Below are positions 18,619 through 25,367 of a stretch of DNA of 43,408 nucleotides, one piece after another. The notes beneath the pieces were generated by a model. The model ran no database searches. It saw nothing but the letters and a program-made list of their open reading frames with translations, and was not told the DNA's origin. The stretch lies in assembly GCF_016446475.1 (NCBI RefSeq), contig NZ_JAEHFP010000054.1, positions 1 through 43,408 of the forward strand, written 5' to 3'. Numbering within the stretch: the first letter of the stretch is position 1; each line of letters begins with the position of its first letter. The translations under genes were made by a program, and so were the position numbers. Origin of the DNA: Paracoccus binzhouensis. Its GTDB lineage: Bacteria; Pseudomonadota; Alphaproteobacteria; Rhodobacterales; Rhodobacteraceae.

Positions 18619-19406
18619 AGCCGCACCCGCTGCCAAAAACTGTCGCGCCGCTGCCAGACGAGTTGTTGTCAGGTTGGTTGTCTCGGTTGGCTGCGGCCAA
18701 CTACTGTGATGACGCCGAACTGCTGGCTCATATCAAGATCGATACCGCGCATGGCACCGCCTTGGACTTCGGCATTGACGCGGTGGCGGCAGAGAAGATT
18801 GCCAGCGCTGCACGTGTCGCCCCAGACGTCGTGCGATCTTTGACCTTTCCAGCAATGACGCCACGAGAAGCCTCGCTGACGGCACAGATGCCATTCCAGC
18901 ATTGCCCGCAATGCTCCCGAGAGGGCCTTTCGCTCAGGCATTGGAGGCGGGCCTGGGCATTCGACTGCCAGGTTTGCGGGACGAGACTTGTGCAGACGCT
19001 CGGCAAGGACGGTGGTGAACAGATGCCCGAAAAGCTGATAAATCGTGCGCGCCACGGCGCAGCGCGGCTTGAATACGCCGCGCGATTACGCAGTCTCAGG
19101 CAACTTCGGCGCGCAATGCGCGCGGTCACCTTTGCCATATCATTAAAGGCCTTCCGCGGAGATCCGGCATACGCTCTTCAGAGCCACAAACCAGAAGTGA
19201 GGCTGTTCGGCCTTGCTGCCATTGATGCCGCCCGATCACGTCCGCTGGTCAAAGCGGCCATCTCAAGCTCCGGCATCGACGACTATGCAAGGGTTGCTCT
19301 ATTGCGCGCCTTCGAGAAAGAGCCACGTCTGCTTGTTGCGGTTGATCATATTGCGCAAAGGCGCGCAAGAAGCACAGGCCCGACGACAGCCGAATCTCGC
19401 AATTAA
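18615..19406 (+). CDS. tniQ: TniQ, target-selection zinc-finger protein
   Basis: TnsD/TniQ-family accessory protein, 263 aa, shorter than the roughly 400-residue TniQ of Tn5053. It starts at GTG 18615 inside the tniB stop (GTGA). The N-terminal motif LPDELLSGWLSRLAAANY is characteristic. A zinc-binding module has C97-P-Q-C100 and C118-Q-V-C121. The TAA stop (19404-19406) is embedded in an end repeat (AATTAAGGGC), so coding sequence and transposon end are interlocked. It probably directs target choice; the target rule is unknown. Confidence 0.88.
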   Translation: MKPHPLPKTVAPLPDELLSGWLSRLAAANYCDDAELLAHIKIDTAHGTALDFGIDAVAAEKIASAARVAPDVVRSLTFPAMTPREASLTAQMPFQHCPQCSREGLSLRHWRRAWAFDCQVCGTRLVQTLGKDGGEQMPEKLINRARHGAARLEYAARLRSLRQLRRAMRAVTFAISLKAFRGDPAYALQSHKPEVRLFGLAAIDAARSRPLVKAAISSSGIDDYARVALLRAFEKEPRLLVAVDHIAQRRARSTGPTTAESRN

Positions 19407-19460
19407 GGGCAAAAATTGTCGTCAAACGCGCCGCGTCTCAGAATTAAGGGCAACGCGACA
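19401..19460. repeat. Right end of the Tni element
   Basis: Terminal inverted repeat at 19442-19460, complementary to the left end (18 of 19 bases). A second inverted TTGCCCTTAATT copy lies at 19401-19412 and contains the tniQ stop codon. Two sites here against four at the left gives asymmetric ends, as in Tn7-like elements. Confidence 0.8.
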
Positions 19461-19762
19461 GCCGTCCCGCCCTCCTCGATGTGATAGAGGTAGCGGGCGA
19501 TGGCATCCACATGGATGCTCCCCGGAACAAGGCCTGCCCGCGCCTCCACCCGTTGCGGAAGAAATCGCGGATCGAGACCCCAGGGATTGGATACCTCCAG
19601 ATCGAAGAAGGGTGGCGTGACCTCGGCATCTCATGCGCTCTTCTGCGCCTCGCTGGGCCAGCTATCGGCCAGAAGCGGCCCGGCAACAGGGGGCGAGAAC
19701 AAGGCGGATGCGGTCATGATGAAATGGCGGCGCGTCAGGCCCGTCTTTCCGGCTGCGGTCAT
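19461..19762 (-). pseudogene. L,D-transpeptidase (YkuD, Tat-exported), truncated and with a stop
   Basis: Minus-strand ATG 19762 gives a Tat-like signal (TRRHFIMTASALF), but the frame hits TGA at codon 44. Read in the same frame beyond the stop, it continues as LDPRFLPQRVEARAG...PGSIHVD...RYLYHIEEGGTA, the start of an ErfK/YkuD L,D-transpeptidase. It is then cut by the transposon right end at 19460, and the catalytic Cys region is gone. Both the nonsense codon and the truncation argue for a dead gene. It was the distal gene of the copper/cytochrome operon, overlapping the DsbA-like stop by 4 bp. Confidence 0.75.
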
Positions 19763-20490
19763 TGTTCCGGCTCCCGTGCATCAGAAACAAGCGAACTTAG
19801 CTGTTCCACGTCCACGACACCGGGCACAAGGGCGTCGCCGATCACGAAAGATGGCGTACCCGTGATGCCGAGGGCCTGCGCCAGGCGCATCGAGGATTCG
19901 ATGTGTGCGTCGATCTCCGGCGCTTCCATATCGCGGCGCAATTGCGCGACGTCCAGGCCGATGTCTTCCGCGATCCGAAGGACGGACGACTCCTCGGCGC
20001 GGCCGCTCATGCCCATCAGCGCCCAATGGAAGTCTTCGTAAAGCCCCTGTTCGCGCGCGGCCAGCGCGGCACGGGCAGCAAACACCGACCCTTCGCCGAG
20101 GATCGGCCATTCACGATAGACAAGGCGAACATCCGGATCGGCGGCCAGCAGGGCCTCGATCTCGGGCTTGGCACGACGGCAATAGGGACAATTGTAGTCG
20201 AAGAACTCCACCACCGTGACATCGCCCTCCGGATTGCCCAGGACCGGCGCATTGGGGTCGCGTTCCAGCGTGTCACGTTCGCGGGAGAGGACCTCGGCTT
20301 GCGACGCCGCCTGGGCCTCGGCCTGCCGGGCTTCGAGGATCGCGACGGCCTCCATGACGATCTCGGGGTTTTCGCGGATCGTCTCAAGCACCAGCTCGCG
20401 CACCCTGTCCTCCGAGATGTCCTGCGCCGCTGCCTGCAAGGGCAGCGCAAGGAAAAGCGCCATCGCCATCATTGAAATGCAATTCTTCAT
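19759..20490 (-). CDS. DsbA-family periplasmic thiol oxidoreductase
   Basis: A 243-residue exported thioredoxin-fold protein. A signal peptide at about 1-22 (ALPLQAAAQ) is followed by a helical extension rich in Glu/Arg (25-80), then the DsbA-like domain with C101-P-Y-C104 in EFFDYNCPYC and the cis-Pro loop GTPSFVIG. The layout matches the com1/BdbD-like DsbA group. Its start is 1 bp from the end of the cytochrome gene, so the two are co-transcribed. Likely role is forming or isomerising disulfides in periplasmic copper/redox proteins. A second, dissimilar DsbA-like gene lies at 24597. Confidence 0.9.
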   Translation of the reverse strand: MKNCISMMAMALFLALPLQAAAQDISEDRVRELVLETIRENPEIVMEAVAILEARQAEAQAASQAEVLSRERDTLERDPNAPVLGNPEGDVTVVEFFDYNCPYCRRAKPEIEALLAADPDVRLVYREWPILGEGSVFAARAALAAREQGLYEDFHWALMGMSGRAEESSVLRIAEDIGLDVAQLRRDMEAPEIDAHIESSMRLAQALGITGTPSFVIGDALVPGVVDVEQLSSLVSDAREPEQ

Positions 20491-20491
20491 G

Positions 20492-20989
20492 TCAATTTCC
20501 TCCGTTTGCCAGATCGGCGGCCGTGCGTTCGGCCTGCGCGGCGCGTTCGCGCTCGGGCCAGGTTGATTGGATGTAGGCGAGGATGTTCCAGATCTCGCGA
20601 TCCGTCAGGACGTCGCCGAAACCGGGCATGCCGCTGTCGAATTCCACGCCTTGCCGGGCCAGGGCCTCGCGTCCGCCGAGTTTCGTGTATTCAAACAGCA
20701 TCCGGTCGGGATGGTGCCATGTGTGCCCGGTTTCATCGTGAGGCGGCGCGGGCAGACGCCCATCCGCATCGGGGGTTCGCCAGTCCGGCTGTCCTTCGAG
20801 GTTGGCGCCGTGACAGGCGGCGCAGTTCTGGGCATAAAGCGCTTCGCCCTGCGCGATATCCACCGTCGCCGGCATCACCGGCACGGTGGTGTCCGTGGCG
20901 GTCTGCGGTGCGCCGCGCAGCGCCAGCCATGCCAAGGCCCCTGCAAGCCCAAGCGCCACGGGCGCGGCGATCATCACCCAGGCCTTCAT
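20492..20989 (-). CDS. Membrane-anchored or exported mono-haem cytochrome c
   Basis: Predicted 165 aa. N-terminal hydrophobic segment (residues 4-25) and a haem site C56-A-A-C-H60, with M121 in SGMPGFGD as probable axial ligand. The C-terminal helix [15 protein letters not shown] is typical of class I cytochromes. ATG 20989 is chosen because it overlaps the multicopper-oxidase stop (ATGA) and has GAGGGTGA just upstream; a longer version from 21004 adds four residues. Probably an electron carrier for the oxidase or for the DsbA-like protein encoded next to it. The partner assignment is inference. Confidence 0.88.
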   Translation of the reverse strand: MKAWVMIAAPVALGLAGALAWLALRGAPQTATDTTVPVMPATVDIAQGEALYAQNCAACHGANLEGQPDWRTPDADGRLPAPPHDETGHTWHHPDRMLFEYTKLGGREALARQGVEFDSGMPGFGDVLTDREIWNILAYIQSTWPERERAAQAERTAADLANGGN

Positions 20990-22380
20990 GTCACCCTCAC
21001 CCATGTCATCATCCCGCTTTCGGCGTGGCTGAGCATGTGGCAGTGAAACAGCCAGTCGCCCGGATTGTCGGCGACGAAGCCGATCTCGCGCGTCTCTTGC
21101 GCGGCCACCAGCAGCGTGTCGCGCATCGGGCCGACGGGTCTGCCGTCGCGAATTTCGCGGAAATGCATCCCGTGCAGATGCATGGCGTGGGGAAAGACGG
21201 TCTCGTTGACGATCTCAAGCCGCACTGGCTCGCCAAGGGAAAGATCGGCCAGCGGGGCCTGCGTCATCTCTGCCATGTCGTTGAAGGCCCAGAACCGCCC
21301 CCGCGCCGCGAGTTCGCGAAAGCCCAGGCGCTCTCCGCCCAGCACGGCGTTGTCCATCCGCCCCATGGCGCCCCCCGACATCACCAGCCGCAAAGGACGG
21401 GCATCGGCCAGCGACCCAAGGCCGCTGACGGAATTGGGCGGCAGGGCCATCGGTGCCGCGCGCGGCGTCTGCGCGATGCTACCCGAGACGGGAAACGCCA
21501 CCTGCGCGGCGGGTCGGTCGTCATTGTCAAGCCGGACGAGATGCGCAGTCTCGCCCGCTTCGGCCGTCACATCGACGATCAAATCGGCGCGTTGCGCCGG
21601 GGCGAGGTCGAGGACGTCCTCCAGCGGTTCGGGCGCGGCAAGCGGCATGCCGTCGAGCGCGACCGTCCAGCCCCGCAAACCCGCAAGTTGCAAAGGAAAG
21701 ATCCGCGCGTTCGACGCGTTGATGAGCCGCAGGCGCATTCGGCTGTGCCGCGCGACCGGGATGGACAGGTCAAAACGCCCATTGGTCGTGATCAGGTTCC
21801 CGATCCGGCCGCCATGGCTCATCCTCATGGGCTGGTCGAAGCTGTCTTCGATCAGCGCCGTTTCGGGATCGAGCAGCCAGTCGTCGAGCACGAGGGTCTC
21901 CTCGCGATCGACCTCGGGCGGTTCGGCCTCTTCCACGATCAGCGGCCCGTGCAGGCCGCGGGCGACCTGTACCCAGGACCGGTTATGCGCGTGGTACCAG
22001 TAGGTTCCGGCATCGGGCGCCACGAAATCATAGTCGAAAGCCTGACCCGGCGCGACGGCCTCTTGCGTCAGGCCCGAGACACCGTCCATCGCGTTGTCGA
22101 TTCGGATCCCGTGCCAGTGGACCGAGGTCGGCTCGGGCACGTCGTTGACCAGCCGCCGCCGCACCCGTTCGCCCTGGAGCACCCGGATCGCCGGGCCGGG
22201 CGCGCGGCCCTCGTACCCCCAGATGGAGGTTGCCGGATAGCGTTCGGGGGCGAGTTGCACCGATGCCTCTCGCGCCGTCAGGGTCGCGGGCGTGTGAGAG
22301 GTGGCAGACACCTGCCGACCGCTCGCCGCCAGGCCCAGAACGGCGGCGGTCTGTCCGAGGAAGGCGCGTCGTGTCGGCAT
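20986..22380 (-). CDS. Tat-exported multicopper oxidase (CueO/CopA-like)
   Basis: Periplasmic oxidase of 464 aa, expected to oxidise Cu(I) or another substrate with O2 reduction. The Tat signal TRRAFLG is at the N-terminus. All four copper motifs are intact: HWHG at 88-91, WYHAH at 128-132, HAMHLHG at 398-404 and [13 protein letters not shown] from 446, including the type 1 Cys and Met. It lacks the long Met-rich insert of E. coli CueO. The cupredoxin gene lies 65 bp upstream and a cytochrome c overlaps downstream, which suggests an oxidase fed by small redox carriers. Substrate is not determinable from sequence. Confidence 0.92.
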   Translation of the reverse strand: MPTRRAFLGQTAAVLGLAASGRQVSATSHTPATLTAREASVQLAPERYPATSIWGYEGRAPGPAIRVLQGERVRRRLVNDVPEPTSVHWHGIRIDNAMDGVSGLTQEAVAPGQAFDYDFVAPDAGTYWYHAHNRSWVQVARGLHGPLIVEEAEPPEVDREETLVLDDWLLDPETALIEDSFDQPMRMSHGGRIGNLITTNGRFDLSIPVARHSRMRLRLINASNARIFPLQLAGLRGWTVALDGMPLAAPEPLEDVLDLAPAQRADLIVDVTAEAGETAHLVRLDNDDRPAAQVAFPVSGSIAQTPRAAPMALPPNSVSGLGSLADARPLRLVMSGGAMGRMDNAVLGGERLGFRELAARGRFWAFNDMAEMTQAPLADLSLGEPVRLEIVNETVFPHAMHLHGMHFREIRDGRPVGPMRDTLLVAAQETREIGFVADNPGDWLFHCHMLSHAESGMMTWVRVT

Positions 22381-22445
22381 GGTCAGGGCCTCCGGAAAAG
22401 TGTCGGGGCGGGCGAAAGTCTCGCCCGCCGCCAGTCGTCTGTGTG

Positions 22446-22958
22446 TCAGGAACCGTGACCCATACGGAAATCGCCGACCATGCCGGCGTTGCGGTGGCCG
22501 GGCACATTGCAGGCGAAGCCGATCTCGCCGCCTTCGGGGAAGGTCCAGATGACCTCGCCCGTATCCCCCGGCTCCAGCAGGACGCTGTTGGCATCGTCAT
22601 GCATCATCCCGGCCTCCATCATCCGGTCATGATTGATGCTGCGCATCGTCATCATGCCTTCGCGCATCATCGTCTGCATTTCACCAAGGTGGCCATTCCA
22701 GGTTTCGCTCGTCCCGATGTTGAATTCGTGGACAACGCGGCCAACGTTCACCACTTCGAAGCGGATCGTCTCTCCGGGTGCGACCTCGATGGCCGCCGGG
22801 CTGTATTTCATCTCGTCCATTTCGACAGTGATGGTGCGGTCGACTTGTGCGGCGTCGCCAGGCTCGCCGATGCCGTCTCCATGGCCGGGGCTGGCAACCG
22901 CGATGGAGGCAGTAAGGCTGGCCGCGAGGGCGGTGCCGGTCAGAAGTGTCTTGATCAT
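22446..22958 (-). CDS. Met-rich plastocyanin-like cupredoxin
   Basis: A 170-residue exported blue-copper-type protein. The signal peptide covers about 1-23. Type 1 copper ligands are visible as H77 (VVHEFNIG), C150, H155 and M160 (GFACNVPGHRNAGM). Between strands, residues 94-119 form a Met-rich insert with about eight Met, likely an extra copper-binding loop. The start is ATG 22958; ATG 22973 (five residues longer) is possible. It lies between a small secreted protein and the multicopper oxidase in one operon. Expected to buffer copper or carry electrons in the periplasm. Confidence 0.88.
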   Translation of the reverse strand: MIKTLLTGTALAASLTASIAVASPGHGDGIGEPGDAAQVDRTITVEMDEMKYSPAAIEVAPGETIRFEVVNVGRVVHEFNIGTSETWNGHLGEMQTMMREGMMTMRSINHDRMMEAGMMHDDANSVLLEPGDTGEVIWTFPEGGEIGFACNVPGHRNAGMVGDFRMGHGS

Positions 22959-22969
22959 GTGTTGGACTC

Positions 22970-23356
22970 TCATGTCTGGGGGTATTTCAGGGTATTTGAT
23001 CGTGGCACGGCCCAAGGTCGCGGAGGAGGAAGATCGACGGGCGCATGCCTCCCGCCTATTTCTGTTTTCGCGAGCGGCTGACGTACGGACCGGAAACCTT
23101 GTGCCCCGAATATCGGTCGAGTCATCAAAATGGCGGCCGGGGAACACGTCGGGTCGGGATGGCAGTAGCGGTCAAGCGTGTCCTCATGCGCAGCGTGCTC
23201 AGCAGTCGCGACATCGCCGTCCGTGACCTTGACGATTTGTGAATGCGCATCCCACGTGCCGGCAAGGCCGGGTGTCGGCGCGGCGAGGGCCACGAGCGCG
23301 ATCATGGGTATTGCGACAAGACCGCCGAGCGCGGCGAGAAAGGACAGAGCCCGCAT
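22970..23356 (-). CDS. Small secreted protein of unknown function, Cys/His-containing
   Basis: A 128-residue frame with an N-terminal signal peptide or anchor (MRALSFLAALGGLVAIP, cleavage near GLAG). The mature part is His-rich (AEHAAHEDTLDRYCHPDPTC) and ends in a proline-rich tail. The CHPDPTC cluster could bind copper. ATG 23356 overlaps the preceding cytochrome stop (TGATG), typical of coupled genes, which supports it as real. I do not recognise a named family. Confidence 0.55.
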   Translation of the reverse strand: MRALSFLAALGGLVAIPMIALVALAAPTPGLAGTWDAHSQIVKVTDGDVATAEHAAHEDTLDRYCHPDPTCSPAAILMTRPIFGAQGFRSVRQPLAKTEIGGRHAPVDLPPPRPWAVPRSNTLKYPQT

Positions 23357-23856
23357 CAATTGATTCCGTTCTCGCGCTGCACCTCGCGGATGTAGCGGGT
23401 GATATACTGAACGTCGGCACGGGTCAGACCCTTGATCGGGGGCATGTTGCCAAAGGGCCAGTGATGCGCGCGCACGCCGTTCCGAACCGCCATCTGAAAG
23501 GCTTCGTCCGAATGATGGCTCGGCTCATAGGTGCGGTGGATCAGAGGCGGCGCGACACCGTTCTGACCAGCCGCGTTGGCCCCGTGACACTCCGCACACA
23601 CGGCTTCGAAGGCGCGTTGACCGATCGCCGCCTCGGGCGACAGCTGTTCGGGAAGCCGAACCTCGACGATGGGCGCGCCCTCGGCCAGGTCGCTCAGGGC
23701 TGTTGGCTCCGGGTGGACCATGCCCCCCGCCGGTGGCTCGTTCGGTTGCATGAACTGCCAGACCGCCACACCAAGCCCGGCAACAAACACACCGCCGATG
23801 AGAAGCCCCAGCTTGTCCACGTTCTTTGCCCTTTTCTTGCCTTTGATCCGTTCCAC
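23356..23856 (-). CDS. Membrane-anchored cytochrome c, first gene of the minus operon
   Basis: A 166-residue class I cytochrome c. A positively charged N-terminus (MERIKGKKRAKN) is followed by one uncleaved-looking membrane helix at about 16-35. A linker and the haem motif C87-A-E-C-H91 come next, with M138 in GNMPPIKG as likely sixth ligand. It starts at GTG 23856. It leads the minus-strand operon running through the small secreted protein, cupredoxin, multicopper oxidase, second cytochrome and DsbA-like protein, so it may connect that chain to the membrane. Confidence 0.88.
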   Translation of the reverse strand: MERIKGKKRAKNVDKLGLLIGGVFVAGLGVAVWQFMQPNEPPAGGMVHPEPTALSDLAEGAPIVEVRLPEQLSPEAAIGQRAFEAVCAECHGANAAGQNGVAPPLIHRTYEPSHHSDEAFQMAVRNGVRAHHWPFGNMPPIKGLTRADVQYITRYIREVQRENGIN

Positions 23857-23961
23857 TCCAATTAGGCTCCGGTCAGGGCACTGTGGTTTCAGACCGCTCG
23901 ATACTTGAGGATTTTTCTACCGGCTCTCAGTCACGTTACAACCGGATAGACCCGTGTTTAT

Positions 23962-23984
23962 TGTATCCAAATGTATCCTTGACC
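23962..23984 (+). promoter_or_regulatory. Direct repeat TGTATCC x2 next to a -35-like TTGACC
   Basis: TGTATCC occurs at 23962-23968 and 23972-23978, exactly 10 bp (one helical turn) apart, followed immediately by TTGACC at 23979-23984. A weak -10-like TATCGT lies at 24004. It sits in the 182-bp divergent gap between the two redox operons. Tandem repeats beside a -35 fit an OmpR-family activator; the candidate regulator is encoded at 29332-30054. Confidence 0.5.
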
Positions 23985-24038
23985 TTTACCCGAAAGAGGC
24001 GCCTATCGTTCGGCCTGTTAACGGATTTGGAGGACATG

Positions 24039-24341
24039 ATGGCCTGGAACCCACGGACTCTGCTATCAGGTGGTGCCGGAATGAAGCTTGGCATGCTGGC
24101 CTGTTGTGCCGTGATGCTCGTCCCGCTTGGCGTCTACATTGTCGCGGGCGGAACGCTCGGCGGGCTTGCGGGCAACCTCGGCCTTCTGGCCCCGCTGGCG
24201 CTGTGCCTCGGGGCGCATGTCGTGATGCATCGGATGATGGGCAGATCCTGCCACGACAACACCGCAAATCCCCGGGAGAAGACCCCGGACGAGAACCCCG
24301 AACAAGGCCCGGCGGTTGTCCCGGTCCATGCCCCGCGCTGA
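24039..24341 (+). CDS. Small membrane protein, DUF2933-like
   Basis: Predicted 100 aa with two hydrophobic segments (about 15-38 and 43-62) and a Met/His-containing patch (LGAHVVMHRMMGRSCHD), then a charged tail. The pattern resembles the DUF2933 proteins that accompany copper genes. ATG 24039 is preferred, with GGAGG 5 bp upstream; ATG 24036 is also possible, and the frame further upstream is non-coding. First gene of the plus operon. The HVVMHRMM patch may bind copper; function is otherwise unknown. Confidence 0.7.
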   Translation: MAWNPRTLLSGGAGMKLGMLACCAVMLVPLGVYIVAGGTLGGLAGNLGLLAPLALCLGAHVVMHRMMGRSCHDNTANPREKTPDENPEQGPAVVPVHAPR

Positions 24342-24351
24342 TTGCACGGTA

Positions 24352-24600
24352 ATGATCCACGGCGCGCGCCCGAAACTGGCGCTGGTTGGCCTTCTTGCAC
24401 TGGCCGGTTGCGGAGCGGGAGTGCGGCAGTGCCTGAATACCGACGCCACGCTGTCAACGCGCGGCGCGGCGTTCACGCTTCCGGATGGATGCCGCGCGAT
24501 CCGGACCGGCCCGGACGGTGTCGTCACCCTCGCTTGCGATGATGGGCGTTTCGGCTATGGATTCGACGCCCTCGCCATCGGATCGCAGGAATTGCCATGA
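24352..24600 (+). CDS. Small lipoprotein of unknown function
   Basis: Predicted 82 aa with a lipobox signal (LALVGLLALAGC). The mature part is about 62 residues and includes two further Cys (GVRQC and DGC, then LACDDGR). It sits 10 bp after the membrane-protein gene and its stop overlaps the DsbA-like start by 4 bp, so it is translated with the thiol-redox genes. The cysteines may be substrates of those oxidoreductases. No family recognised. Confidence 0.7.
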   Translation: MIHGARPKLALVGLLALAGCGAGVRQCLNTDATLSTRGAAFTLPDGCRAIRTGPDGVVTLACDDGRFGYGFDALAIGSQELP

Positions 24601-25367
24601 CATCCAGGCGTTCGACACTTGCCTTTCTCGGCGTCGCTGCGGGCGTTGTTGTCGGCTTTCAGGCGCTTCCTTCCCTGTTGGATCGTTTCTCGGGTCTGCC
24701 TGAGTTTGAGCCTTTGGCGAATCCAGAAGGCTTCCGGAGGATAACGGGCGGAAGTTCCTCGTCCGGCGCATTCGACCCATTTGTCGGCCTTGAAGCCCAA
24801 GACGACGGGTTGAGAGCGGAAACCATCGCGGCCGTAGAAGCCGATCTTTGCAATGCGCTTTACGCGGATGTGGCAGAAGATCCGTCGACCGTACCGATCG
24901 CGTCGTTTTCGGACTATTACTGCCCCTACTGTCGCGTGCAGATGCGGCGCTTGGCAGATATTGCCGAACAGCTTGATAGCGGCGTTGCGATTTCCTGGCA
25001 CGAGCTACCGCTTCTCGGCGAAGGCTCTGACCGTGCGGCGAGAGCGGCTTTGGCAGCAAAACGCCAGGGTGCTTATCTCGCATTTCAGCAAGCTCTGTGG
25101 ACGACGCCGTTTCAGCCGACATGCGACTATCTTCTGCGATTGTCCGAGACCGTCGGAATTGATGGTGAGCGCCTGATAAATGACATGCAAAGCCAGGATG
25201 TCGCCGAAGACCTCATGGTCAGCAAGGCGCTTTCCCGGATATTCGGCTTCATCGGCACGCCGGCCATGGTGGTTGGCGGCACTGTCATCCAAGGCGAAAT
25301 CACGGACGCCGTGTTGCGCAGCGTGATCGCTATCGAACTCGACGACGGCTGGCAACGGATATGCTGA
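24597..25367 (+). CDS. DsbA-family thiol oxidoreductase, membrane- or Tat-targeted
   Basis: A 256-residue thioredoxin-fold protein. The N-terminus (TSRRSTLAFLGVAAGVVVGF) looks like a Tat signal or uncleaved anchor. A helical linker follows, then C109-P-Y-C112 in SFSDYYCPYC and the cis-Pro GTPAMVVGG. It resembles ScsC/BdbD-like proteins. Its end overlaps the dsbD-like gene by 7 bp. In Scs systems a DsbA/DsbC-like protein is kept reduced by an ScsB/DsbD partner to counter copper-induced thiol damage. The same pairing is inferred here. Confidence 0.88.
   Translation: MTSRRSTLAFLGVAAGVVVGFQALPSLLDRFSGLPEFEPLANPEGFRRITGGSSSSGAFDPFVGLEAQDDGLRAETIAAVEADLCNALYADVAEDPSTVPIASFSDYYCPYCRVQMRRLADIAEQLDSGVAISWHELPLLGEGSDRAARAALAAKRQGAYLAFQQALWTTPFQPTCDYLLRLSETVGIDGERLINDMQSQDVAEDLMVSKALSRIFGFIGTPAMVVGGTVIQGEITDAVLRSVIAIELDDGWQRIC

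Larger units (their letters stand above)
15955..19460 (+). mobile_element. Cargo-free TniA-TniB-TniQ transposon (Tn5053/Tn7-like group), 3.5 kb
   Basis: Bounded by near-perfect inverted repeats: TGTCGCGTAGCCCTTAATT at the left, and the same with A to T at position 9 at the right end. Only tniA, tniB and tniQ lie between the ends. No resolvase gene (tniR), integron or resistance cargo is present, unlike Tn5053/Tn402. Flanking 5-bp sequences (TGACC left, GCCGT right) do not match, so either the target duplication is lost or the two flanks come from different events. An identical left end in the same orientation starts at 43322. Boundaries come from the sequence; family placement is from the gene set. 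Confidence 0.88.

Noticed and set aside
19388..19460. Direct-looking AATTAAGGGC repeats as a mini-CRISPR
   Set aside because: Only two copies, and they are the inverse of the left transposon-end sites; better explained as transposase binding sites.
19444..19686. 80-aa minus-strand open frame beside the L,D-transpeptidase remnant
   Set aside because: It is in another frame; the frame with clear L,D-transpeptidase similarity is the interrupted one at 19461-19762.
20506..22458. 650-aa plus-strand open frame
   Set aside because: Antisense to cytochrome and multicopper oxidase genes whose motifs are intact; no domain in the antisense product.
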